Shown one piece after another: positions 1 to 6,940 of a stretch of 8,332 nucleotides of DNA. Positions within the stretch are counted from its first letter, which is position 1, and the number at the start of each line of letters is the position of its first letter. Where the stretch lies: the NCBI GenBank assembly GCA_046705545.1, contig JBJKQF010000147.1, positions 1 through 8,332 on the forward strand. The letters are read 5' to 3'. Origin of the DNA: JAMCXS01 sp046705545. GTDB lineage: Bacteria > Acidobacteriota > Terriglobia > UBA7540. The translations under genes and the position numbers were made by a program. The notes under the pieces were generated by a model. That model was not told the DNA's origin, made no database searches, and worked only from the letters and a program-made list of their open reading frames with translations.

Positions 1-357
1 AACCGCAGCTTGCAGGATGCGGTAACGGTAGGTCTTGGAACTCGCATCATACCTTGCATGGAAACTGCTGTGAACCTCCTGGGCTTTTCGGATGCGCACC
101 GTGGCGGGCAGTCCGTCATTCAGAGCAACCATCAGGCTCTTGCAAGGTATGGAGCAGTCTGTCAGAAAATTGGCCACCTGGCCCACGGCATGGACTCCGG
201 CGTCTGTGCGCCCGGACCCGCACAGCTTCACCGGCTGCCCGGCAATCTGCGCAAGGCGCTCTTCCAGGATTTCCTGAACCGTGGGAACCTGCGGCTGGCG
301 CTGCCAGCCGTGGAAATCGGTTCCGTCGTACGCGATGACCAGACGAATATTTCTCAT
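1..357 (-). CDS. truA: tRNA pseudouridine synthase A, N-terminal part (runs off the left edge)
   Basis: TruA isomerises uridine to pseudouridine at positions 38-40 of the tRNA anticodon arm, in the cytoplasm. Reading the minus strand from the ATG at 357 gives 119 residues without a stop up to the window edge. It opens with MRNIRLVIAYDGTDFHGWQ, the usual TruA start. The signature GSGRTDAGVHAVGQV follows at about residues 47-61, with the catalytic aspartate at Asp52. A later segment, SFHARYDASSKTYRYRI (about 98-114), matches the conserved Phe-Ala-Arg and Tyr-Arg-Tyr stretch that follows in the family. Full TruA proteins are about 250-270 residues, so over half is missing, only because the window ends. 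The same frame is open upstream to a TGA near 427-429, but nothing TruA-like lies there, so the ATG at 357 is preferred; its ribosome-binding site is weak. The gene is divergent from the TolC gene. The family call is secure. Confidence 0.95.
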   Translation of the reverse strand, partial: MRNIRLVIAYDGTDFHGWQRQPQVPTVQEILEERLAQIAGQPVKLCGSGRTDAGVHAVGQVANFLTDCSIPCKSLMVALNDGLPATVRIRKAQEVHSSFHARYDASSKTYRYRILQAAV

Positions 358-454
358 GGCGTTCCCGCACACAACACAACGCACCGAAAAGGCGGGAGGA
401 TCCCGGCAGCAAAATCGAAAAACCTCATCCCGGCGTTGTCCCGGCGGCGCTCCC

Positions 455-484
455 ATTATAGAAGCCCTCGCCGTTACTCCCCAA
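455..484 (-). promoter_or_regulatory. Candidate sigma-70 promoter for truA
   Basis: On the minus strand a perfect TATAAT (455-460) lies 18 bases downstream of TTGGGG (479-484), which matches three of six bases of the -35 consensus, including TTG. Transcription would begin near 448, leaving a leader of about 90 bases before the truA ATG at 357. A perfect -10 box is uncommon by chance in DNA this GC-rich, and the orientation fits the downstream gene. The -35 match is moderate and the host's sigma preference is unknown. Confidence 0.45.
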
Positions 485-536
485 ACAGCTTCTTCAAAAG
501 AGCCTGCCCCGCTGCCGCGCTAGGTGAAACCGAATG

Positions 537-550
537 ACGAAGAACTTCGT
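537..550. promoter_or_regulatory. Short inverted repeat, possible operator
   Basis: ACGAAG and CTTCGT form a perfect 6-bp dyad around a 2-bp centre (AA). It lies about 60 bases before the TolC start and overlaps the start of the weak -35-like element at 546-551. Dimeric repressors of efflux genes, TetR-type for example, often bind such dyads, but no regulator gene is in view and the arms are short. The role is inferred from position only. Confidence 0.3.
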
Positions 551-574
551 AACTAGCTTCAATGGGCGTAAAAT
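546..574 (+). promoter_or_regulatory. Weak candidate promoter for the TolC-family gene
   Basis: TAAAAT (569-574) is a five-of-six match to a -10 box. Seventeen bases upstream lies TTCGTA (546-551), only a three-of-six match to the -35 box. Transcription would start near 581, giving a leader of about 30 bases that contains the GGAGG ribosome-binding site. The right strand, position and leader length favour it; the poor -35 keeps confidence low. Confidence 0.3.
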
Positions 575-609
575 AGCAAGGATTCTATCGTGGAGGAAGA
601 AGTTACCAA

Positions 610-2520
610 ATGAGACGCGAAAAACTGCATTGGCTCGTTGGGCTTGTCATCGCGGGAGTTTTCTTAGCTGCCTCGCTGGCGCCCCAGGCGCTCCAGGCTC
701 AGCAGAACAAGCAACAGCAGCCAGCCCCCAAAACCCCGGCTTTTGATTACGAGCAGGGCGGTTCCATCTTCAAGGCCTACTCGTATCCCTACGTGCCGCC
801 GCCGTCGCTGACCAATTCACCGCAAATCAACCAGCTGATCCAAGGAGACAAGCTTGAGCTCTCGCTGGACAATGCGCTGGAGCTCGCTCTTCAGAACAAC
901 CTGAACATCGCAGTAGCGCGATACCAGCTTCCATTGGCGCGACTCGACGTCCTCAGAACAAAGGCCGGCAGCGCCGCCCGAGGCGTCAGCGGAGCCCCGC
1001 TATCCAACGCGCTGTTCGCGGGCGCCATCGGCACAGGCGTCAGCGGTGTAGGGAGCGTCTCCGGCGGTGGTAGCGGCGGCTTTTCGGGCGGTGGCGTGAC
1101 CAGCACGAGTTTCATCGGGCCTGGAGATCCCATTGCCGGAGCTAGTTTTGGATTGAATTCCAGCTCGACGCCGCTCAATTTCGCAACGGTCTATGGCATC
1201 TCGGTGCTTGGCAGCCACACGTCCCAGTACTCGACTTTCTTTGGGAAGGGATTCTTCACAGGGACCAGCTTTGTAGCAGCGGTCAGCGGGGACCGGAGCA
1301 GCTCGACTTCAACCACCTCCTTATTCAATCCGTCGATTCCCACCACCTTGACGGTTGGCCTCAACCAGCATCTGCTCAAAGGATTCGGGCGCAGGGCCAA
1401 CGCAGTGTTCATCCGGATTGCCAGGAACGACATGAACGTTGCGGAAAGCGTCTTTCGCCAGCAGGTTATGACCACCGTCTCCCAGGTGCTCAACGCCTAT
1501 TACACATTGCTGGCTGCCCGTGATCAGGTCCGGGTGGCTCAGTCTGCGGTTAGTTACTCCCAGAAGCTCGTCGACGACGACAAGAAACAGGTCCAGATCG
1601 GCACGCTCGCTCCCCTCGACGTGGTTCAAGCGGAATCCGAGCTTGCCACCGACCAACAGAACCTGATCGTGGCGGATACTACCTTCCTGCAACAGCAGGA
1701 GGTGCTCAAGACCATGATCGCAAAGAAGGTAGGCACGGAGCTTGCAAACCTCCACATCAACCCGACCGATTCGCTGCCTCAACCCAAAGCGAATGACGTT
1801 CCCCCGCTCGATGAGGCTATGAAATTGGCAATCGTTAACCGTCCGGAAATCCAGCAGGACAATCTGAACCTCCGCAATCAGGACTACGTGATTCAATCCA
1901 ACCGCAACGGCCTGTTGCCCTCGCTCGACGCTTTTGCCACTTACCAGTCCAACGGGCTTGCGGGCGTTCCGTATATCGGCATCCCGGGTACCGGACCGGG
2001 GGGCTTGGGGGATTCCCTCGGGCAAATTTTCGGCGGGAAATACCCAAGCTATTCCGTTGGACTCACGCTGAGCATTCCCATCCGGAACCGCGCCGAACGG
2101 GCCAACGCTGCCCAAGCTCTGGTCGAACAGCACGAGATGGAAACCTCGCTCCAACTCCAGAAGAACCAAATCGAGCAGGAAGTCCGCAACGCCGAAATCG
2201 CCGTTACTCAGGCCAAAGCCCAGATCAACGCTGCCGTAAAAGCCAGAGTGTACGCTCAGCAGGCTCTGGACGCCGAGATCAAAAAATTGCGGCAAGGCGT
2301 TTCCACAACGTTGAACGTCATCCTAATGCAACGCAATCTGGTCACTGCCGAAGGGAATGAGGCTAAAGCCCGGCAGACTTATGCGCAAGCGCTGGTTCAG
2401 ATGGGACAGGCCACCGGGATGATTTTGGACAACCATCACATCGTGCTGGCCGACTCGCAGACCGGCCGGTACGCTCGCAATCCGAATATTCCTGGGACGC
2501 CGACCTCAGAGCAACACTAG
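610..2520 (+). CDS. TolC-family outer-membrane efflux protein
   Basis: This should be a TolC-type outer-membrane factor, which trimerises into a channel-tunnel letting inner-membrane pumps or type I secretion systems export through the outer membrane. A signal peptide is clear: a basic start (MRREK), a hydrophobic core at about 9-27 and a likely cut after ALQA. Two related halves follow. The first has an OEP helix near 84-125 (SLDNALELALQNNLNIAVA), then LTVGLNQHLLKGFGRR from about 247 and a long coiled segment with IGTLAPLDVVQAESELA. The second has EAMKLAIVNRPEIQQ, then VGLTLSIPIRNRAERANA from about 483 and a second long helical region ending QMGQATGMIL. At 636 residues it exceeds the usual 450-500; much of the excess is a Gly/Ser/Thr-rich stretch at about 120-240. 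GGAGG at 592-596 supports the ATG at 610, though the spacing is long. No adaptor or pump gene is adjacent, so its partner is unknown. Confidence 0.93.
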   Translation: MRREKLHWLVGLVIAGVFLAASLAPQALQAQQNKQQQPAPKTPAFDYEQGGSIFKAYSYPYVPPPSLTNSPQINQLIQGDKLELSLDNALELALQNNLNIAVARYQLPLARLDVLRTKAGSAARGVSGAPLSNALFAGAIGTGVSGVGSVSGGGSGGFSGGGVTSTSFIGPGDPIAGASFGLNSSSTPLNFATVYGISVLGSHTSQYSTFFGKGFFTGTSFVAAVSGDRSSSTSTTSLFNPSIPTTLTVGLNQHLLKGFGRRANAVFIRIARNDMNVAESVFRQQVMTTVSQVLNAYYTLLAARDQVRVAQSAVSYSQKLVDDDKKQVQIGTLAPLDVVQAESELATDQQNLIVADTTFLQQQEVLKTMIAKKVGTELANLHINPTDSLPQPKANDVPPLDEAMKLAIVNRPEIQQDNLNLRNQDYVIQSNRNGLLPSLDAFATYQSNGLAGVPYIGIPGTGPGGLGDSLGQIFGGKYPSYSVGLTLSIPIRNRAERANAAQALVEQHEMETSLQLQKNQIEQEVRNAEIAVTQAKAQINAAVKARVYAQQALDAEIKKLRQGVSTTLNVILMQRNLVTAEGNEAKARQTYAQALVQMGQATGMILDNHHIVLADSQTGRYARNPNIPGTPTSEQH

Positions 2521-2524
2521 GCCG

Positions 2525-2564
2525 GGCCCATTACTGGGTTGGCGAGGGTATAACCCGCCGGGCC
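2525..2564 (+). terminator. Candidate hairpin terminator after the TolC-family gene
   Basis: Five bases after the TolC stop, GGCCC (2525-2529) pairs with GGGCC (2560-2564), and inside it GGGTT (2536-2540) pairs with AACCC (2552-2556). An asymmetric internal loop separates the two stems, and the terminal loop is 11 bases. No run of T follows, so it is not a classic intrinsic terminator. Its position and the separate promoter downstream make a transcript-end role plausible. Confidence 0.3.
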
Positions 2565-2673
2565 GAACTCGGGTTGAGACCGGCGAGCGGGAGCAAAGGG
2601 CAGAAACTCATCCGTGCAGATCCCGGACAGTTGCGGCGCACGGGGTTCCCCCCAAAGCCCGCGGTAACTTTGC

Positions 2674-2702
2674 TCGGCATGGCGTGCTGCTCGTTATATA
2701 AT
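2674..2702 (+). promoter_or_regulatory. Sigma-70-type promoter for the large TPR/FG-GAP gene
   Basis: A perfect TATAAT (2697-2702) lies exactly 17 bases downstream of TCGGCA (2674-2679), which matches four of six bases of TTGACA. Transcription would begin near 2709, about 37 bases before the ATG at 2746. The AAGGAG ribosome-binding site (2736-2741) falls inside this leader. It implies that the large gene can be transcribed separately from the TolC gene. Confidence 0.55.
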
Positions 2703-2745
2703 CCGTTGGCTACGGTGAGAGTGATCTCCGAACGTAAGGAGCATG

Positions 2746-5700
2746 ATGAAACGAGATTTTATGAAGAAGGCGCTGAAGATCTTTGGGGTGGTCGTGGCCT
2801 CAGCCTTGATGCTCGGTGTGTTGGGCCGCCGTTCTCCGGCTGAGCCCGGCAACGTTGCCGAGCCGGCCCGCGCCGCGGCATCTTCCGTGGCGCCGCAGAT
2901 TCAGACCGACCGCAACCTGGGCAAAGCGTACTACGAACAGGGCAAGTACACCCAGGCCTCTGAACAGTTCCAGAAAGTTGTCGCCTCCGGCCATGCTCTG
3001 GCCACCGATTACATGGACCTGGGAATGGCGCTGATGCAAGTGAACAAACTGGATCAGGCGCTCGGAGCCCTGAGCACCGCATCTCATATGGCTCCCAAAT
3101 CCGTAGCAATCCATTACAACCTGGGCATTCTGTACAAGCGGGAACTTCGCTACCCGCTGGCCGAGTCCGAACTCAAGCAGGTCATTGCCGCCGACCCCAA
3201 CGACCCCGGCGCGTGGTTCAATCTGGGATCAGTCTACTTTGCCGAGCATAAGCTGAAGGAAGCCCTCTCCGCCCACGAGCATTTGAACGCCATGGGCTTT
3301 GCGCGCGGACAGAACTTTTACGTCGCCTCGCTGTTCCATACATTTACCATTCTGGTCCGCCTGGGACGCCGCGCGGACGCTGAAAAGATGCTGAAGCTGC
3401 ACCAGGAGGTAAGTGACAAGGTGCCCAGCATCTCACTCCAAAATCCGGCACTGGAGGGCGGAAAGTACGGAGCTATCCTCGTACCGAAAACGGCCGCGAT
3501 CGCGACCGGCAGCAGGTTTTCCGGGGGAGTCTCTTTTGAGGACATTCGCTCTACCTTGGGCGCTGCCGCCGCCGGCGAGGAGAGTTCCCAGATGGCCGAA
3601 GCGCCGGGCGAGATCAAAGACTCAGAATACTCCTTGGATTTTGCCAGGAAGAGGCTGGTTCCGCTGTTCGGGTCTTCCGTGGCGGTGGGAGACTATGATA
3701 GCGACGGCCATATGGACTTGTTCGTAACCAGCCCCACAGGCCAAGACCATCTCCTCCACAACAACGGCGACGGTACCTTCCGCGACGTGACCGACCAAGC
3801 CGGGCTGAAAGGCGAAGGCCGGTCGATCTCCGCAACCTTTGCCGACTACGACAACAGCGGACATCCTAGCCTGTTTGTGACCGGCCTGGGCGGCGTCCGT
3901 CTTTACAAGAACAACGGCAACGGAACGTTTACCGATGTCACTCAGAAATCCGGCCTGAAGGATCTCCATGGTGAATTGGACACCCAGGCGCTGCTGTTTG
4001 ACGCGGATAACGACGGGCTGCTCGACCTGGTCGTAATCGGATACACGAATCTGGATTCCCCGCCACGCCAGGCGGAGTTCCGCTTCCCGGGTGATTTTCC
4101 GGGCGCCTCCATCCATTTCTATCGTAATAATGGGAATGGCACGTTTTCAGACATCACCGCTTCTACCGGGCTTGGCAGCGTGCGAGGCCGCTTCCGCAAA
4201 GTGCTTTTCGCCGATCTCAACGATAGCACCTATGCCGACCTTGTGTTCCTGCGGGACAACGCTCCTCCCTTGCTCTTCCTGAACCAGGGCGACGACAAAT
4301 TTGTCAACCGGACCCGGGAGGCCGGTCTGGCTTTCGGGAAAGCGGTCGCGGTGGATGGGACCATCGCTGATTTCGACCATGACGGCAATTTCGATCTGGC
4401 GCTCTGGACCCGCGCCGGCGTTGAGGTGTTAAGAAACAATGGCCACGCCAGGTTCACCGCCCTTCGAGGCATCCCTGCCATTAAGCCGCCTTCTTCCCTC
4501 TGGGCCTTCCGAGGCCTGGCGGCGGACCTGAATGGGGACAGCTTTGATGACTTGCTGGTCGCAGATGCGACCGGGAGATACCATTTCCTTGCCAACGTGC
4601 GCGGACACTTCCACGCAAGCTCCATTAACCTCCCTCTGAAGCCTGCCGAGAAGCTCGTTTCTCTCCAGACGGTGTGGCTGGGCAAGCCGGGCATCCTCGA
4701 TCTCCTGGGAACGGCTCAAGGAGAAGGCCTCGTGGCTTGGTCAAAAACCGGCCCTGTACCGCATTGGCTGGAAATTAACATGCAGGGCTCAAAGAGCAAC
4801 AAACCAGGGGTGGGCTCGACCCTCGAGTTTAAGAAGGGAAATTTCTACGACAAGGTTCTAGTCACCGGCGGCCCAGTTTGGGTCTATACCGGCAACCTGG
4901 CGTCTCTCGACGTGGTGCGCGCCACTTGGCCCACCCAGATCATCGAGAACAAGATCAATTTCGCAACGAACCAAGTTACCGGATTTCGAGAATCCGAACG
5001 CTTGGCCAGTTCCTGTCCCCTGCTTTATGCGTGGAATGGAAAGCGCTTTGTTTTCGTGACCGACGTTCTGGGCGTGGGGCCGCTGGGAGAACTCGCGCCG
5101 GACGGCACGCGGATCAAGCCCTACCCGCGGGAACTGGTGCGCCTGCCAAACTTCCTGCACGAGCGCGACGGAAGCTACGAGTTCCAAATGACCGACGAGC
5201 TGCGGGAAGTTGATTACGTTGACCGGTTGCGGCTGATTGCCGTCGATCATCCTGCCAGCGAACACATCTACGCTAATGAAATCTATTCTTCCTCGATGCC
5301 GGCGCCCAAGCTGTACGCCATCGGGAAGGAGCACTTACCGGTCTCGGCTGTTGACGACCATGGCCGGAACGTTCTGCCTCTCATCAGCAAAGCGGACGGC
5401 CGGTATCCCACCGATTTCCGGCGCAGCCGAATCCTTGGAATGGCCCAACTCCACTCTCTAACCCTGGACCTGGGCAAACTGAATCCCGCCCAGCGCGTCT
5501 CGCTCTGGCTGACGGGTTGGGTATTCTGGACCGACTCAAACGGCTCCCAGGCCATGCGGTCAAACCCGGGCCTCCGGATGATCTCGCCTTATTTGCAGGT
5601 TCGGAACCGGCAGGGCCGCTGGGTCACAGTGATTCCAGACATAGGCGTCCCCAGCGGCGCCAACCGCACAATCCGGGTGGACCTGACGGGCAAGTTCCTC

Positions 5701-6285
5701 TCTTCCGACCACCATGTCCGCATCGGTACCAATCTCTGCGTCTATTGGGACCGCATCTTCTATACAACCAACGACACCCCGGTAGAACGCTCCGCCGAGC
5801 TTTTGCCCGAGTCCGCCAACCTCCACTATCGCGGTTTCTCGGTGCCGACAAGCGATACTCGCCACCTGCGGCCTGACTATTACGAATATGCAAGCTTGCT
5901 GAAGCAGGCCCCGTGGAATCCCATGGCAGGCGACTACACACGCTACGGAAACGTGTTGCCGCTGATTTCCAAGACGGACGACCACTTGGTGGTCATGGCG
6001 ACAGGGGACGAGATGACGGTCAAATTCAATGCGAATCACCTGCCTCCGCTGAGGCCCGGCTGGGTGCGTTCTTTCTTCCTGGACGCCTCCGGTTACGCCA
6101 AGGACGGGGAACCCAACACCGCATACGCCCGGACGGTCGCGCCCATGCCCTTCCGTTCGATGCCCAACTACCCGCCGCCAGGAGATCGGGAGCCCGCAAG
6201 TGCCGAGTACCAGTCTTACCTGCGGGAATACCAGACGCGGCCCGGTTACAAGCTGATTCCTCCTTTAGCGCCGCCCTCTCATTAG
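2746..6285 (+). CDS. Large exported TPR, FG-GAP/VCBS and ASPIC/UnbV-like protein
   Basis: The role is unknown; the architecture suggests a periplasmic or surface protein for binding other proteins or carbohydrate. Numbered from the ATG at 2746 (1179 residues), it has a basic N-terminus and hydrophobic stretch at about 12-28 (signal peptide or anchor, with no lipobox Cys). Four TPRs follow at about 54-85, 86-118, 119-152 and 153-186. Six FG-GAP/VCBS repeats have Asp-rich, calcium-type motifs starting at Asp316, 367, 419, 490, 542 and 594; the first, DYDSDGHMDL, is canonical. An ASPIC/UnbV-like part spans about 673-757 (SNKPGVGS, ATWPTQ). The C-terminal domain begins CPLLYAWNGKRFVFVTD and has no function I can name; I recall similar ones in large acidobacterial proteins. 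AAGGAG (2736-2741) lies 4 bases before the ATG at 2746 but only 1 before the ATG at 2743, so 2746 is preferred; 2743 would add one Met. Domain calls are firm, function open. Confidence 0.9.
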   Translation: MKRDFMKKALKIFGVVVASALMLGVLGRRSPAEPGNVAEPARAAASSVAPQIQTDRNLGKAYYEQGKYTQASEQFQKVVASGHALATDYMDLGMALMQVNKLDQALGALSTASHMAPKSVAIHYNLGILYKRELRYPLAESELKQVIAADPNDPGAWFNLGSVYFAEHKLKEALSAHEHLNAMGFARGQNFYVASLFHTFTILVRLGRRADAEKMLKLHQEVSDKVPSISLQNPALEGGKYGAILVPKTAAIATGSRFSGGVSFEDIRSTLGAAAAGEESSQMAEAPGEIKDSEYSLDFARKRLVPLFGSSVAVGDYDSDGHMDLFVTSPTGQDHLLHNNGDGTFRDVTDQAGLKGEGRSISATFADYDNSGHPSLFVTGLGGVRLYKNNGNGTFTDVTQKSGLKDLHGELDTQALLFDADNDGLLDLVVIGYTNLDSPPRQAEFRFPGDFPGASIHFYRNNGNGTFSDITASTGLGSVRGRFRKVLFADLNDSTYADLVFLRDNAPPLLFLNQGDDKFVNRTREAGLAFGKAVAVDGTIADFDHDGNFDLALWTRAGVEVLRNNGHARFTALRGIPAIKPPSSLWAFRGLAADLNGDSFDDLLVADATGRYHFLANVRGHFHASSINLPLKPAEKLVSLQTVWLGKPGILDLLGTAQGEGLVAWSKTGPVPHWLEINMQGSKSNKPGVGSTLEFKKGNFYDKVLVTGGPVWVYTGNLASLDVVRATWPTQIIENKINFATNQVTGFRESERLASSCPLLYAWNGKRFVFVTDVLGVGPLGELAPDGTRIKPYPRELVRLPNFLHERDGSYEFQMTDELREVDYVDRLRLIAVDHPASEHIYANEIYSSSMPAPKLYAIGKEHLPVSAVDDHGRNVLPLISKADGRYPTDFRRSRILGMAQLHSLTLDLGKLNPAQRVSLWLTGWVFWTDSNGSQAMRSNPGLRMISPYLQVRNRQGRWVTVIPDIGVPSGANRTIRVDLTGKFLSSDHHVRIGTNLCVYWDRIFYTTNDTPVERSAELLPESANLHYRGFSVPTSDTRHLRPDYYEYASLLKQAPWNPMAGDYTRYGNVLPLISKTDDHLVVMATGDEMTVKFNANHLPPLRPGWVRSFFLDASGYAKDGEPNTAYARTVAPMPFRSMPNYPPPGDREPASAEYQSYLREYQTRPGYKLIPPLAPPSH
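3688..4620 (+). repeat. Six FG-GAP/VCBS repeats within the large protein
   Basis: Six copies of a pattern occur at protein level: an Asp-rich motif of DxDxDG type followed by a hydrophobic strand, then a turn like NNGNGTF. Their start-to-start distances are 51, 52, 71, 52 and 52 residues. Copy 3 carries about 20 extra residues between its strand and NNGNGTF, rich in Pro and Phe (within 4051-4120). Copies 2 and 4 have degraded metal motifs (DYDNSG, DLNDST), while copies 1, 3 and 5 keep the full Asp set. The three clear NNGNGTF-type turns use different codons, so this is an old repeat rather than a recent duplication. Such repeats form blades of a beta-propeller. Confidence 0.8.
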
Positions 6286-6331
6286 GGTGATGCGGTAAGG
6301 AGGGCCGGGAGAGGTCTATCGCCTGAAAAGT

Positions 6332-6367
6332 CCGGGCGTCTGAGGGGGAATCCTCCGAGACGCCCGG
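6332..6367. terminator. Strong hairpin between convergent genes, probable terminator
   Basis: CCGGGCGTCT (6332-6341) pairs perfectly with AGACGCCCGG (6358-6367). Inside, GAGG (6342-6345) pairs with CCTC (6352-6355), leaving a 6-base loop and a 2-base bulge. It lies 46 bases past the stop of the large plus-strand gene and beyond the end of the small minus-strand gene, so it could serve both. No T-run follows on the plus strand. On the minus strand a short CTTTTC follows at once, closer to a classic intrinsic terminator. Confidence 0.55.
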
Positions 6368-6394
6368 CGCTCAGCAATCCACCACGTTCCAACA

Positions 6395-6445
6395 GACACC
6401 AGTGGACGCTTCGGGCTCCACTCGCGGCCGAAGGTCACCGGTGTC
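6395..6445. other. Structured intergenic segment with pseudoknot-like pairing
   Basis: GACACC (6395-6400) pairs with GGTGTC (6440-6445). Directly inside, AGTGGA (6401-6406) pairs with TCCACT (6417-6422), leaving a 10-base loop. Within that loop CTTCGG (6409-6414) is complementary to CCGAAG (6428-6433), outside the inner stem. The last pairing would make an H-type pseudoknot or an alternative fold. The pairings are exact, but chance contributes in GC-rich DNA and no known RNA family is recognised. It may be a second 3'-end structure, here for the minus-strand gene. Confidence 0.35.
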
Positions 6446-6480
6446 CTTCTTAGATTCGGTGAAATAGAGCTATTAGTGCG

Positions 6481-6738
6481 CTACTGAACGCGCCCAGGAG
6501 GTTCGCCGGTGGGAAGCGAAGCGGCCGGGGCCAAGAGACCAAGTCCCTGGAGAAGATTGATGGTTCGCTGTGCGGATCCACGCCAAACCAACTGGCAATT
6601 TTCTCCTTGGCAGTTCTGCACGTAAACGTCCCCGCCCGAGTATTCGAGGCTGCAATTCTTAAAAACGCAATTCACAAAGACGCCTTCATCAAGAATCACG
6701 TGTTCGTTTTCAAAGGTCCTGTTTTCGAATCGAGTCAT
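6481..6738 (-). CDS. Small Asn-Cys pentapeptide-ladder protein, function unknown
   Basis: An 85-residue protein with no signal peptide or membrane segment, probably cytoplasmic. The core is a five-residue ladder: FENRTFENE near the start, then NCVFKNC (residues 23-29) and NCQGENC (42-48), so Asn-Cys recurs at 23, 28, 42 and 47. Phe, Val and Leu alternate with polar residues between them, as in a short pentapeptide-type beta-helix. A closing segment, LVWRGSAQRTINLLQGLG (50-67), resembles small uncharacterised bacterial proteins I recall, but I cannot name a family. The ATG at 6738 is chosen because the pattern starts there; a frame extension to a GTG at 6828 is basic, Gly/Ala/Arg-rich and lacks a ribosome-binding site. 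AGGA lies only 2 bases before the ATG, so initiation may be weak. It is convergent with the large gene and 202 bases downstream of the sigma gene on the same strand. Confidence 0.6.
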   Translation of the reverse strand: MTRFENRTFENEHVILDEGVFVNCVFKNCSLEYSGGDVYVQNCQGENCQLVWRGSAQRTINLLQGLGLLAPAASLPTGEPPGRVQ

Positions 6739-6940
6739 GGTCCTACGCCAAATTTTTAGTCGGGCGGCGCAAAGCTCCCCTACGCGCCTGCCCGCTGTGA
6801 TTCCAGCACATCCCCGGGTTATGACCACGGAGCGGAAAGGCTATCACTTGCCGCCAGCCGATGCAATCTATCCTTAAAGGACAATAATCGCTTCATGACT
6901 TGTAAAATGCGTACTTTCCATCGTCGCGGCCTCGGACCTT

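Noticed and set aside
10..537. A 175-codon plus-strand open frame over the truA region
   Set aside because: The minus strand encodes an unmistakable TruA N-terminus with its catalytic motif; the plus frame is its shadow.
1321..2295. A 324-codon open frame antisense to the TolC-family gene
   Set aside because: It lies wholly opposite a secure gene, shows no domain or ribosome-binding site, and is explained by codon bias in GC-rich DNA.
6871..6881. TCCTTAAAGGA, a small dyad between the sigma gene and the small gene
   Set aside because: The 5-bp arms around one base are too short to support a site, and no promoter elements are aligned with it.
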